From Puffinus mauretanicus (lineage: Eukaryota > Chordata > Aves > Procellariiformes > Procellariidae): 64,000 nt of DNA. Shown here piece after piece: positions 38,845 through 51,284 of this stretch. Location of the stretch: the NCBI GenBank assembly GCA_023333565.1, contig JAJKFH010003627.1, positions 4,941,501 to 5,005,500 of the forward strand, written 5' to 3'. A model generated the notes under the pieces. It did not search any database. It had not been told where the DNA came from and saw nothing but the letters and a program-made list of their open reading frames with translations. Each line of letters begins with the position of its first letter. The first letter of the stretch is position 1. The position numbers and the translations under genes are program-made.

Positions 38845-41800
38845 AAATATAGTGTGTTGTAAGCTAATCAATTATTCTATTCTGTACAACTTTTCCCTTC
38901 TGAGGTTTGTCTGCGTAAGCCAGTGATCTAACTCTAACTTAATTAGCTCGGTTACTAGAAGAAATATAGTTATATTAGCTCCAAGTCTGTTTATACAGCA
39001 CTGAGTTATGCTGTATAAACCCATGGCTTCTGCGATTTGGGGTGTCATTCACTTCTTTTAAGTATGATACATAAAACCAAAACAATCAAGCAAACAAAAC
39101 CTGCAAACTCCCACAAAGAAAAGGAATGTAGAAAGAAATGAAAACTATTAGTTTTCTTTGCTCTCAGCACCTGAGAACTTCAGAAAAGATCATATAGTGC
39201 AAGTCTTGTGATGCAGTACAAGCATATAGTTTAAAAACTTTTGTTTTCAGACTAAAGACTAAATAATACTGAAACATTAATCTTATAAAAATAAGAATAG
39301 CAGGATGAAGATCCAGATCAAATTTCAGACCTCAGTGCCTAAATCTCCAGGCTTACCATGTCAACCTTCAAGCAGCCTGTGGAGTCAGGGATATCCTGAC
39401 AGTGGATGGGGAAAGTTGCATGTCTAAGAACAAGAAGTCAGTAGGAAACAGGCTACAGGTGACCCATAATATCTGCAGAACTATAGCCAAATTTCTACAT
39501 GACAAAGGATAGGCATACATCACAGCAAAACCTAATAATTTTGGGAGGAGCTGCTAGAATTCACAAGTAAACAGCCTTAGAAACTAAGCACCAGGACAGT
39601 GTTCCTACTTCACCGGCACTGAATAAAGGTGGTCTTGCTGTTCTCTGTAATAGGAAAAAGGTGGATTTGCATCTGTTCAGGCTTGAATAGAAAGTGAACT
39701 CAGGCACCTCCTTTCTCGTTGAATATTTAGCAGGTATTATGCAGAGAATTGTTAACATTACCTCCTTAATGTTTAAAATGAAGGCCCCTGTAACAAAGGC
39801 CTGATCCTCTATCTGCATGCTGTAAGGAAGGCCTGGTTTCTAATCCCAGGTTACTTGGAATAGAGCTGGTTATCCAAATGCTCAGGCAAAGCAGTCCTGG
39901 GAATTTGTACATTGAGAACATTCAGGTACCTAGAGAACTTTTCAGTCAAAAAGGAGTGTTTAGCAAATTTCAATAGCTTGTATTTCCTCTGAATTGAATG
40001 TGGACTTAATCACCAAAGTCTGCCAAGTACTTTTTATATGTTTTTGGGAATCTGAACCTAACACTCTTTTGTTATAAACTAGCTTAAATAAGCATCTGTT
40101 TTTATAAAAGTGTATTGCTGATTCCCCAAAGGGTCAAAAAATTGTTTAAATAACATAGTGCCTCCAGTTTATTTCTGAAGCTCAGGTGTATTTATACAGA
40201 CCCATATTAATTCTTCACAGACATATACCCATGACAGGGAGTACCATCAAGATTACCTCCATAATAATCATAGCACACTTCCCCTGAAACAAGAAAGGTT
40301 GCAAAACCTGTAGAACTTCCTAATGTTTCAGACCAACTACATAATTTCATATTAATCCAATAGAACCACTTGTTCTTAACTCACCACTGCACACAAATTT
40401 CTTCTTTGGGAAGGTGAAATTGTTAAAAGTGTCCTTTTTGTAACATCTTCTAGAAGTTTTTGAGATCAGTGCAATTAACTGTAGATTGAACAAATTCATT
40501 CACTGCAGCTTTTGGCACTATTTCTGAATAGTGTGAAAATTGAAGTATACTTACACTTTGGTTACCTGTGTAGTGTCCTGTTTGGTACATTGTCGCTGAC
40601 CTGCCTGAATTTCATATCAATTTGGTGGTAATTGCTAACTTAAGTGTAATTACATAATATTTTCTGTCAATAAAAATCTTTTAGAGCAGTAGAGGGGAAA
40701 AGAAAAATATTAATATACATATTATATCATATTATGCTACATATTTCTGCAATTATTTAATTTTTTCATTACCTACATTTTTTTAATAGAAAAACCACAC
40801 ATTTTCAAGTTTTAATGTTATGCAGAACAAAATATTTAATTTTTAAGGTAGTTTGATAAGAAAAGAAATTTTAAGGTTAAATCCTAGGTTCAAGGTAACG
40901 TTATTTTGAAGAAGATTTACTCTTGTTATTAATGGATTTTATGTGGTTGAATTGTGTACAAATGATGAAATCCCAAGAGAGTTAATTAGAAGGAAGATAG
41001 GCTTAGTACGACCGTAGTATCTAGCCTGATAGATTCTGAGAAATGAGTAAATAATGGTATTACAGTTATACATTATAAAAGACTCCTGCAATGTTGAATT
41101 AGTATGTGTATATATACTAAATATATATACTAACATATAGTATATATACTAATAGTTAATATATATACTAATGATATATATATGTAGCATTTAGATTAGT
41201 TTGCATTAGGGAGAAAATTTTTGTAGATGGTGAATCACAACTGAGCTTCATTCCACTTTTGCCTGGACAAAATATAATGCTTGTAATGAGTGCATTTCCA
41301 GATCTCAGTATGCATAGCAAAAATGATAGCTTTTGTTTATGAAGACTTTTTAGGACAGAAAGGATCTACAGGGAATGTAAGAAAATGACCTACTTACTTT
41401 CAACACCTACAAAAGGCATCAAATAACGGCCAGCTTTTTGCAAAGAAAATTCTTTTCAAAATTAACACCTATCAGCAATAACATTTTTCTACAGTGCTTT
41501 TAGTCATTGTAGTATTTGACTGCAGGTTTTAAAATTAGTAGTCAAAATTGAGTAATCTGTGGCTTTATAGGAAAAATAACTATCAGCTCTTTACCAGTTA
41601 TTATAGGTTAGTCACATTAGAACTGAGTAAACATTGGAAATCTGATCAGGAAGTGACCTATCCAAATAATTTTTGTCTGAGTGTAGGTCTACCCTGTATT
41701 TAAGTTAAAACTCTACCCACTTTTCTGAAAAGATCAGATCATATATTCTTCAAAGTGGTAAATGGTTGTTTACTATAGGTAACAGCAGGCTTTATTTCTT

Positions 41801-43320
41801 AGAATATTTTTTAGCATAAAATGGCAGATGGTCATAATGCCAACTATCTTCTTTCTTCAAAGCTTTTCAATGTTATGTTCTCTAAGTAAATCACTAAAGT
41901 AATTTAAACCCTAGAGACTACTAGGTTTCTAGTTTTTATTTTTATGTTTTTCAAATGAGTCCTACACTTAAAGCTAAATTTTCATTACTACATAGGTGCT
42001 TAAGTACCATAGGAATCTTGGTTTAATTAAAAATTATCTTACACTTGTTCCAGGAGTAGCAGTTTGTGATCAGTTTACTGATTTGAGGTCTTAGGCCTTA
42101 ATATGATAACTCATATGTTTCAGCATAGTTTGCTACAGAATGTAACTGCTACCATTTCTAACTTTTTGCAATTACTTTAAAAATTCTTTTGCTGTTGATG
42201 CAAATCATCCCTTAGTCTCAGTCTCCTACTTTTGACAGAGAACATTCTCAAAAGTATCTGCACTTATTTCAGCTGTGCCTTGAGCACTTTGAAAATGGAG
42301 GGCCAGACTGTGTGCCAGATGAGTAGTCTCTTGTTTCCTATGATCCATGTAAATTACATTTTCTAGATCCTTCTTGTCTTATTAACATAGTATCTGCTTT
42401 TGTGTAGACAGAAGAAAATAAGGGGCAAAGATATAAGAACTCTGTATTGCGTCAGCCAAAATAACTAGATTTGATACAGAGGAATGAAAATGCCACAATT
42501 CCTATGAGAGCGTCTCCTCTTTTTATTCATTTAAGTCTAGAGAAGAGTGGAAACAATGTGAAAAAAGGTATCAGAATCATCAAGTTGGCAGGGAATAAGA
42601 AATAATTGTCAACGGCCGATAAGTATTTATCAAAAATCTGTCTAGAGAGTCCAGGGTCAGAATTATATCTTAAGCTCACCAAATTTCATGCTAAAAGAAA
42701 ATAAAATCATGAAACTAATTTAAAGTGTTTAGACTTTATATCAGACTGGTAAATCTTTTGGGATGTTTGAAAAGATAATATTAATATAATCTCTGTAAAG
42801 CTGCAGTTATTATTACATATTGTACCATAGTAGTCACACAGGTGATCATCACATAAAGATTGGTAGGTTTGAAATCAAGTGTTACTGCTCTGGTGGTATT
42901 TTATTTCTTAAGAAGAAAATACCCTCATCTTCTTTGGAATTGGTGTCTGAATCTGAAGATACTTTTCTCCAAGGAACTTTTTACTGAGATGCGAGTTAAT
43001 TACTGGAAGTAGTATTCAAAGCTTTGAATATAGAACTTCCATAGTTTTTTTTTCTTTATATATATATCTTAATGTCTGAATTACTTCAGCGAAGAACAGC
43101 TTTCTCCAGTGGTAGGTAATTTTTGAGCTCTTAGATCTATAGCGTTTAACATTATCATCATGATTTGAAAGAAAACATAAAACACAGTTGAAGATCACGG
43201 TGACAAAGAACTGGGCAAGTAATAATGAAAAGGATAGGTGTTCATGTCCATCTAGATGGGGAAACTTTGGCATAGGAGGAAAGACCCTGAAAAAAACAGG
43301 GTTAAATCAGGTTGCTTTAT
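38845..43320. other. AT-rich sequence, no gene seen; possible old repeat 39290-39900
   Basis: No supported exon. The part at 39290-39900 is somewhat richer in GC. Its phrases CAGTGCCTAAATCTCCAGGC and TCTAATCCCAGGTTACTTGG recall very old amniote interspersed repeats, but no terminal structure could be found. The 85-codon frames inside it are not convincing. An AT microsatellite-like tract lies at 41107-41185. Confidence 0.4.
41107..41185. repeat. degenerate TATATATACTAA minisatellite-like tract
   Basis: The motif TATATATACTAA recurs about five times with small changes (ATACTAAATATATATACTAAC, then TAGTATATATACTAATAG, TTAATATATATACTAATG), ending in a TA run. It is low-complexity DNA, likely to vary in length between individuals. 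Confidence 0.85.
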
Positions 43321-43324
43321 GAAC

Positions 43325-43706
43325 TGAATATGAATATAAAGTCAAGAAGGGTCTGGATAAATTGGAAATTCTCTAGTGAAGAGCCACAAGAATGAGTAAA
43401 AGATTAGAAAACAAAGCTTTGATAATGAGCTTTTCAGTTCAGTAAATAAAAGTATAAATAGAATGACTGGAAATTGAAGCTGAGATGAATTCAGATTAGA
43501 AATTATTTATAACCGTTAGGTTAATTAGTGTTGGAATGATTTACCATAGACTGGTTCGTTCTCCATCACTGGCAACTGATGGATGTTTTCGCCCTAAAAT
43601 ATAAACTTTAATTCAAAAAAGAATTAGTACATGCCTGTATTATATAAAAGGTTAGATTAGATGATCACAATGATCCCCTCAGGCCTTTAATCTATAAATT
43701 TATGAA
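43325..43706 (+). mobile_element. ancient CR1/L3 LINE 3' end
   Basis: This is the clearest of the very old LINE tails. In order it shows AGAATGAGTAAAAGATTAGAAAAC (the RMIKGLEN step), ACTGGAAATTGAAGCTGAGATGAATTCAGATTAGAAAT (the LKLD-NFRLEI step), GGTTAATTAGTGTTGGAATGATTTACCA (the HWN-LP step) and CTCCATCACTGGCAACT. The terminal block is GGTTAGATTAGATGATCACAATGATCCCCTCAGGCC, then TCTATAAATTTATGAA in place of the 8-base terminal repeat. All of these sit in the correct order and spacing. Small indels close the frame throughout. This subfamily is shared across turtles, crocodilians and birds, so the insertion should predate birds. Confidence 0.92.
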
Positions 43707-43709
43707 ATT

Positions 43710-44765
43710 CTCCAGCTGCTTTGGTTGTTCCATTGCGCTAGGCCCCTGCTGTTGGCCACTGCATCTAAATGTATTGCAGTATGGCTCTACTTACGTGTAG
43801 CTGCCAAGAATGTGAATCTATTGAAACATATATCTAGAGCTTATCTCTATTATAAACTCTTGTTTAAATTGTTTTTCTTCCAGTAAAGTAAACAAAAAGG
43901 CTTTGTTCAGGAAAGAAACCCATAATTACATATACTATCAAGCATTGTCAAGATGAAGTGATAGGCCTGGAGATTCTGAGAAGTCATTCACCAAACCCAG
44001 ACTATGTGCCTTCCTGAGATAAAGTACATATATGAATAGAAAGCCTATCTTAGGCAAATGCCAAACATAAAAATGTGTCATTGTATGAATAGAATGGAAA
44101 TTAAGCTTGCAGGACTATAAGCTCTCAAATTTGAGAATGTAGTAATATTTAATCAGTAGCAAGTAAGAAGACATATTTACTGTGTTAGGTTCCTTCTCCA
44201 GAGGAAGGAATGTATGTTTCTTTGAAGCAGCTTGTATTAGCCCCTGTCTAGGGGTCTGGGCTGGATAGACTAAAAATGGAATGAATTTTTACCTAAACTG
44301 GATTAAAGTTTCAAGTTGGCCAGTATAATTTTCTCTTTTTTTTAACACTTCAGCAATAGCCTCACTACTGTGTGTGTAGGACATTATAATACCCTACCCA
44401 TCTTCCCCATACCTGTATGGGTCCTCTTCCCAGTTCCAGGGGCCTTGTTCATCTTAGTCATTTGTCTTGCTCTTCATCCTTGTACCAATCCCCTTGCAGA
44501 CCCACTTACTCTCTCTGTCACCTCATCTGGATCATTGTCTTACTCTAAGGTTTAGTTTCCATTTTTAGCCATTCCCATTCAATCTCCACCAACCTCACAT
44601 CTCCTGTCTTCCATCCAGTTCCTTCTCCCAACCTATAGCAACATTCTGTCTTGCTAATAACATTTGCCCAGGTGGTTCCACTTCTCATCATGGATTATGG
44701 CCTTTTGTACCTTCTTTCAATATATCTCTTGCTCATGGACTCCCAGTTTTTCCTGGGTTTTGTTT
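43710..44765. other. unique sequence, pyrimidine-rich from 44370
   Basis: No gene seen. The stretch 44370-44640 is rich in C and T (CATCTTCCCCATACC, CCATCCAGTTCCTTCTCCC). It could be the strongly diverged 5' part of the LTR that ends at 45005, but no LTR start could be placed. Confidence 0.35.
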
Positions 44766-44773
44766 CTCTCTTT

Positions 44774-44806
44774 TTTGTTGTTGTTGTTGTTTTCCTTTTC
44801 ATTACA

Positions 44807-44842
<36 letters not shown>
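44774..44842 (+). repeat. GTT and ATT microsatellites
   Basis: A GTT run at about 44776-44790 is followed after a short pyrimidine spacer by an almost pure ATT run (about 12 units) at 44807-44842. The ATT run is fused to the LTR 3' segment, a position where this LTR group often has expanded AT-rich simple sequence. Confidence 0.95.
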
Positions 44843-44845
<3 letters not shown>

Positions 44846-45005
44846 TTTTATTTTATTTTATTTCAATCATTAAACTGTTCTTATCTCAACCAATGAGTTT
44901 TCTTACTTTTGCCCTTTTGATTCTCTTCCCCATCCCACTGGGACAGGGGAGGGTGAGCGAGTGGCTGTGTGGTGCTTGGTTGTTGACAGGGGTTAAACCA
45001 CAACA
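44843..45005 (+). mobile_element. ERVL-type LTR, 3' end only
   Basis: The sequence ATTAAACTGTTCTTATCTCAACC, then GAGTTTTCTTACTTTTGCCC, CCCCATCCCACTGGGACAGG, GTGAGCGAGTGGCTGTGTGGTGCTTGG and the terminal GGGGTTAAACCACAACA match, base for base over long stretches, the 3' portion (R/U5) of an ERVL-group LTR very common in neoavian genomes. ATTAAA near 44868 may be its polyadenylation signal. It ends in CA at 45005. The family's U3 start could not be found upstream, so the copy is truncated or diverged 5' of the microsatellite. No internal viral genes adjoin it. It supports a neoavian source for the window. Confidence 0.85.
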
Positions 45006-45009
45006 CACA

Positions 45010-47635
45010 TCAGCATGCAGGTGAAGAAATTTATACAGTTGATTTTGACTTCTTTTGTGCCCTGACTTGTAACTTAATTTGAACCTGCATTGTAAAGTTG
45101 ACATGAAAATGTACCAGCCGAGGCATAAATTCACTTATCAGCATTTTACCATAATGATTGATGATAATGGAAAGACTAACGATAATTTACTTACCCGTCA
45201 AAAGAATCTCTCACCCCAGGCAAATGGGCAATTAGAACTTTGCAAGACTGACTTAAGCTTAGTTATTTGTGAATTGCTTCACTTTTTAATGTTCTATGGT
45301 AATGTTTGTCTTATTTTTAAAAAACCTATGTTTGCAACAATTGCTGCATTTGAAAATTGCTTTTCTCTGTAGTTTTTATCTTTTGAATGGGAGCTACTGA
45401 TTTCTCTATTAATGTCCTACAGAACACATTAAGAATATTTTCAAGACTCTTCAAGTTGCTAGGAAAATATCCATGGAAAATGGATGATTTCTTCTTTTTA
45501 ACACCCTCCTGAATATCAAATTTTGGAAAACCTCTATGTTTTTGGTTAGTCATTTAATACAACGCTATTTGGTGGCACTAAAACAAAAGAAAACTTTAGA
45601 ACTTGTTTGCTGATATATCTGATCTATTGGTCATGGATGCAATATATAAGTATTACCACTTTTATATTAGCACAAACTCACATTCTGAAAATTTGGCTCT
45701 GAGTTTAAAGCCATGTGGTGAAATTGCGATTCGTTACAGGCTCACTGGCATTGGAATGATGAAAATGTTCTCATGCTTCCTTTCTACAAAGATTTCACTT
45801 TCACACAGTTTTGTTTCATAACTAGCTGTGTTCTTAGATATGGATGAAATATCCATACTGATGGTTGGTGGTGGCTGGACTGGAAATACCAGTTCTGACT
45901 AGGGAAATACACCAGTCAAAGTTGCTTGGTTGTTTTGATAGTGTCCTAGTTAATCCTAAAACTCATCTCACTTAAATGTTGCAGTCTGAAGTTTAGATTT
46001 CCAGTCTAGATTAGCTGTCTAAGTACTCTCTGTATATCACAAAAAAGCCACAAAAGTCCCTCTGAAAGGCTATTCATCCCATTTTAAAACAGTTTCTGAG
46101 AGGGAGTGGGGTGATGGACTTCTCTATAGAAGTGCCTGCCTTCATTCCTCCAACCCTGTGCTTTTGATCACACCTCTCACCCTGGCCCCTTGTTCAGACT
46201 ATATCCAGGTCTTGCCAGTTCTTCCTATGGCATCTGTTACAGGTGTTATTTCCCCTCTTTACATGCTCTGAAAACTCTTATTCCACATTCTTTCCAACTG
46301 AACTGCTGTGGTTTGAGTATATGGAATATGAAGGCTGAATTTAAGAACCCAAACTGTTGTGTGTACACACCTTTTATGAGTTTATATGACCAAGAGCCAC
46401 ATTAAACAGAACCCTAGTGGATCCACTGCTCTGTGGAGCTTCCCATATCATATGCCCTAGGAGAGACCACATCAGCGTTCTGCTTTGTCTTCTGTCACTT
46501 GTTTGTGTTTAATCCTAGTGAGGAGTTAAACTCCTCTTCCCTGAGCCAATCTTGCAAAAGTCTGGCCCTCTTAGCCAATAAGAGCATACTTTTGTTTATA
46601 TGCCTGGTGTCAGAGTCCGAACAACTTGGAAGGACTAAAATATCTCCTCAAACCAGATACAAATTTTGCAACAATAAAAATTCCCCAAAGTATGAATGCT
46701 ACAGAAAAAAAGTTAGTAATTTTGCTATTAAGTGCTATATGTGAAGGACAGAAAACTGACTTTGCAGAAGGACTAACATCTTCTTGACAGATACAATTGG
46801 CTGATTTTTTCTATTCCCTACCTTAATGGATGACACCTGTATAAAAAGTAAATCTATTTTTAATGGGATAGTCTGCCTAAATGACCCAATTTCAGGAAGA
46901 GTGCACTTTCATGAATATTTATTTAATATGAAAACACTAAAGTAAACTAGAAACTACATTCTATAAATAAAAACAGCCCAGAGGGTCAAACAGTGGTAGA
47001 CTGTATGATATGAAAGCTAATTTAGTATTGCTTTATGTGCTACGTTAGCAAAACAGATAGTGTGTGGCTGTTGCTCTAAACAGCAGTCAAGAGGTCTTTT
47101 GTTAGCTTTGCACAGGCAGCAGGCAGCTTCTGGGTACCAAGGAGTGGTTGAGGCAGATACCATGTTTTAAACACGTATTCTCATTATTTGCTGTAAAAAA
47201 AAGAACCAATTTTCTTTTTTCCTTCTATGTAATTCTTAACATTCATTGCCAGTATGGGTTGCCATTCCAGTTTAGAACATGTTTAGACAAGAAGTGCTTT
47301 TGAGAGGGCATGGAGAGACAAGTCCCTGCTTATCCTCCAGATTCTTGTATTCCATCAAGATGTTCCTGCTTAGTGCAGACTCTTTTCTATGGCAAAACAA
47401 TAACCAGTGTCCTATAGGGTGTCCTTAGGAGGTAACTTAATAGCATTAGACAGCATTTGGGGATATGCAATTATTATGTTCCACGTACCTATAACTGTAT
47501 TGACAAAATAACCGGCATAGTGAATCTAGTCTTATTCAGCTGCCACAATCAAATGAGTTATGTAGGCCTACCATGTCATGTTTATATTTTCTTAGACTGA
47601 GCATTTTTGTGTGTGGTTTATTTCTAAATATATTA
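45010..47635. other. unique sequence, no gene seen
   Basis: Includes a more GC-rich part at about 46120-46620 with a 103-codon plus-strand frame (46433-46744) of unrecognised sequence. The stretch 47000-47170 (TGCTACGTTAGCAAAACAG, GCACAGGCAGCAGGCAGC) is evenly composed and could be conserved non-coding DNA, but this is only an impression. Confidence 0.4.
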
Positions 47636-47639
47636 TACT

Positions 47640-47840
47640 AGGAGGATCTGAATGTGAAAAGGATCTAGGAGTGGGCCACAAACTACTGTCATAATACGCA
47701 TTAGAACTAGATAAGTATCCTTGTGTCTGTTATGCTTACACAGGCGAGGAAGTGATCTAGATAATGAGAAGACCAGCATTAGAGCAGAGTGAAGAATCCT
47801 ACCTGGATATTTATACCTCTTTCAAATGAGTGTACAGAAT
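47640..47840 (+). mobile_element. possible ancient CR1 ORF2 fragment
   Basis: Translation of GAATGTGAAAAGGATCTAGGAGTG gives ECEKDLGV, matching the nearly invariant EKDLGV block of CR1 ORF2, and GGCCACAAACTACTG fits the next block (VDHKLNM in the family). After that the match fades. A short island with one strong motif, hence modest confidence. Confidence 0.4.
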
Positions 47841-47844
47841 CATT

Positions 47845-48685
47845 TAAAATAACAATTATTTTAATAATTTTATCATAAAACTGTATTGTAGCCAGAAAAC
47901 CAACATATCTAAACTCTATCTTTGCTCCAATTATAAGCAATTATATTTATTAGATTCCTATAAAATTTTTAAATTTTTTAATATGTTTAGCTCTTTTTTA
48001 TATGTAAGTGCCAACATACCTCATACATGACCAATGTTGAATTTGATGCTTTATTCATTCAATCACATGTAGTTAATCTTAAGATTTCTCTCTGTTGTCT
48101 TTCAATACAGTAATATACCTTCATTTATGGAATACTCAGCATTTGAGGGTAGGCAACATGTGATATCACTTCTTTTTTTATTTAAGCATCACCAAATCGT
48201 CACTTTTTTTCATTTATAAAATACCAGTTTGAATGACAACATTTATAAGAAGTGTGTGAGAACTGCTTTCCTACTCAGAGAAAAGCTATAGCCAAACCAT
48301 CTGGTTCCAGTGAGATAGTAACTCCTGAACCCACTAAATTCTTGTAGGATCTGAGTAGCTGACTGGCCTGGGAGCCTTTCCTTGCAGAAACCCAAGATAC
48401 TGCCAATTAGGTTATCATTGGTAACTTACTGCATGCAAGCTAAAGCTCTCCATGGTATCTGTGGGAACTCACCAGCTGCTGGAGCCACTTTCTCATGGGA
48501 GACTGCTGATCAGATTCATTTTCTCCTTGTCAAGTACCAATTCCTAGCTCAAGCTATTTTAGTAATCACATAAAGTAGCAAATCTCATCGTTTTTGTCTT
48601 ACCTTGAGGATGGGGAATATTTTACACGCTGTTGTTCTCCACATTTTTAAAATTGCAGGAGGTACAGGAAGAAGACACAAACATT
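47845..48685. other. AT-rich unique sequence, no gene seen
   Basis: No recognisable exon or repeat. A 63-codon plus-strand frame at 48382-48573 has no domain signature. Confidence 0.4.
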
Positions 48686-48689
48686 TTAA

Positions 48690-49030
48690 GAGCTGGAGAA
48701 AATGCTTTATAGTGGGAGATTTTAATAGCTCAATCTGTTTATCTTATCAAAAGAAGATTGATAGGTAACATGATTACAGCGTGCAAGTAAATTCACAGGA
48801 AGAAAATATTGGGTATTAAAAAGCTTTTTTAATTCAAGCACAGAACCTTGTTAGAAACTAATGCTGGAATCTTAAACCAGATAAAACAAGTTGGAGTGAG
48901 GTGCAAATTCTCACTGGTAGGTATCATTACCTACTGGAGCAAACACTTAAATTGGGACTCCATGTCTTGTAGTATCTTTGAAATGGGACTCTCTATGCAC
49001 TGGCAAAAACCATGTCATTGTCCTAAATAA
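48690..49030 (+). mobile_element. ancient CR1/L3 LINE 3' region
   Basis: AGCTGGAGAAAATGCTTTATAGTGGGAG matches the GLENMPYSERL step of old CR1/L3 ORF2. AGCTCAATCTGTTTATCTTATCAAAAGAAGATTGATAGG matches the ELNLFSLTKRRLRG step and GTAACATGATTACAG the DLI-V step. TGCTGGAATCTTAAACCAGAT and GGTGCAAATTCTCACTGGTAGG match the LKLDK-NFRLEIR step, and TATCATTACCTACTGGAGCAAAC the HWNNL step. The blocks lie in the right order over about 340 bases, and indels close all frames. The 3' terminal block was not found, so the copy ends or fades near 49030. It is a different copy from the tail at 43325-43706. Confidence 0.82.
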
Positions 49031-49034
49031 GAGG

Positions 49035-49955
49035 GTGAGTGGCATGTTTAATGACCTATGAGCTGCAGGAAGCTAGCCTAAACATTTTACGAATACTTCT
49101 GGCCTTACCCTTTATGAAATCTATGCAATGCCAAAATTCTCTTCTGTTGGAGACATATTGAGCCCACATGCTGAGTTTGTAAAAACAGTTATGCACATGC
49201 TGAACCTTAGTGGAATCCAAGATACTCAAAACTCAAAGAAAAAAAAAAAAAAGAGGGAATTTTTTATTTGCCAGGACTTTTAATATCATTTTTGCATGAC
49301 ATTTTACAGCAAAGATTCTCATGCTAAGGTTCACTGCTAGTCTGCTCACCTCTTGCAGCTGGTCATTTGCTTGTTTCTTTGTTTTCCCCTAGCAACATGC
49401 AGTAACAGAAAAGACAAAATATTCTTTGACTCCACTGAAGTCAAAGACATAACTCCAACAAGCTGTGACAGGGCTAAGATTCCACCCTAATATTTAGCTA
49501 ATATTTTTGTCTTGATACATACAATGCCTGTACTTCTCACAAAGGTTTTAGGATTTTATATGTTTGCAGATGGAAGGCCTTGGACTGCACAGTTGTGAAT
49601 GAAAAGAAGACTAGATTATGAGATTATCTCTGTGAATACAAGATGGATTGCTATGAAAAATATTATAGGATCTTGTTTTATATTATGCGATATTTTACTT
49701 ATTGTGATTTTATTGTTATGAGGGTATGGTAGCACATTAAAATGTAGGACTACATAAGAATAAACTGTATGTGGGAGCATCTGGTATGTCTCTATACATA
49801 CTATGAATATTTTTATTTAAAAAAATCAACAAAATAAGATAATCACTCTTTCTTATTTTACCAGTGTACAACTTTTTCCTACATTGATGCCAGTTTTTCA
49901 TTTTGAAGTCCCTTTTCTGCATCCTTTCTGTTGTACATCCTAATCTCCCTTTTTA
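49035..49955. other. unique sequence, no gene seen
   Basis: No supported exon. An A run sits at about 49237-49251. The phrase TTTGACTCCACTGAAGTCAAAGAC near 49425 resembles a motif of ancient amniote interspersed repeats. Confidence 0.4.
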
Positions 49956-49959
49956 TAAC

Positions 49960-50395
49960 ACCGTCTCAGAGTGATTCATTTGTGACAGTCACAGAAGCAT
50001 GCACTCCAACACCCACACGCAGGTAAATCTGCTGCGGTGATATATTTTAATTACAGATTTAGTCAGAAGTAATTAAGGTTTTATGTCACAGGGATAGCGG
50101 AGAGTTTTAAAAATTCATGTGGTTTCAGTCTTTGTGAGTGCGCAGTTTGTGACACAATGGCTTGCAAAACAAGAACGACCCCTTAGTGCTGTTAGATTAA
50201 TTAATAGAAAGAGAATAAACTTAATGGAGCTAGAAAAGTGCAAAAAATTGTGTTTTTTCCACTGTATATCACACAGATGGAATGGTCGTCCTGGGATTGC
50301 GGCGGGGGACAGTAATTGCATTTTAATTACAGTGCTGATGGCTTCTGCTTCCTACCAGATGGAAGGCCCTTTTAAAATAGAGGCACAATAGCAAG
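49960..50395. promoter_or_regulatory. candidate conserved non-coding element (enhancer-like)
   Basis: This block is evenly composed, free of simple repeats and packed with homeodomain-type cores. TTTTAATTACAG occurs at 50045-50056 and again at 50321-50332, GTAATTAAGG near 50070, TTAATTAA at 50198-50205 and AGTAATTGC near 50311. A GC-rich patch (TTGCGGCGGGGGACAG) at 50297-50312 is unusual for this AT-rich region. Clustered TAATTA cores in a gene desert are typical of deeply conserved developmental enhancers. A 90-codon plus-strand frame (50119-50391) and a 68-codon minus frame overlap it but have no domain and are probably incidental. That it is conserved or has regulatory function is inference. 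Confidence 0.4.
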
Positions 50396-51280
50396 CCTCT
50401 GCTTATTTTCTCTTCTGATGCTGGCTAACATAAAGTGACACAAGACAAAAGCTATTATGGTATAGTTTGATCAGAAAGACTTTATTCAGTGCTATAATAC
50501 TTTCTAGTATGAAGAAAATCCATTCTCTGCCAATATTAAAAAGACTTTTGTCTAGAAACTAAAATGAAAATATGCAGGGAACTACCTACTACTTTTATTA
50601 GTAACAATCATAGTTAATCACATTGTTGCTAAGTTGATAATATTTATAGAAGGAAAGATAGATAACTGAGACTTCCTTTGTTTAGAATGCTTACCAAAGA
50701 TGGTTCTTAGGATGGCACTTTACAGAACAAGGTGTGGGTTAGATTGAAGTTGAACAAAGTTTTCTCTATGATGTCCTTTATTTTACAAATATTATTGGCA
50801 GTTAGCAAACATAAAAGTGCTGATTATTGAGAAACTGATGTTGCAGAGAAGGGTTAGATCTGTAAATAGTGTGAAAATTACATTCAAGGCCATTGAATTG
50901 CATTAAGAAGCATACCTTTGTAGATGCACATACAGTATTCATAAGTGAATAAATGAATTATATTTAATAATATTTCACCTTTTTGTCATAGTTTAACTGC
51001 TATATATATTAGTTTTCTTCAGCAAGATGCCCTCCCACTGTCATTGCATCTTCGAGACTATTGCCTCTGCTATTTTTTATTGTAAAGATATATATGAGAA
51101 TCTTTTATCTATGCTTTGAGTCTTAAAAAAGTGCAGGTAGCAATAAATAAGTTTGCTTCATAGTTAATGTATAAATGATTTATTAAGCCGCTTCTTTCTG
51201 CCAAGGGTCACTCTCTGCAATTTGTATGTAAGAAATGCAATATTATTACTATTATTAAATACTAATATTATTTAATACTT
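50396..51280. other. AT-rich unique sequence, no gene seen
   Basis: No open frame of note and no recognised repeat. An ATTATT-rich stretch lies near 51241-51280. Confidence 0.4.
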
Positions 51281-51284
51281 GTAA

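Noticed and set aside
46433..46744. 103-codon plus-strand frame
   Set aside because: No recognisable domain and no good start context or splice partners.
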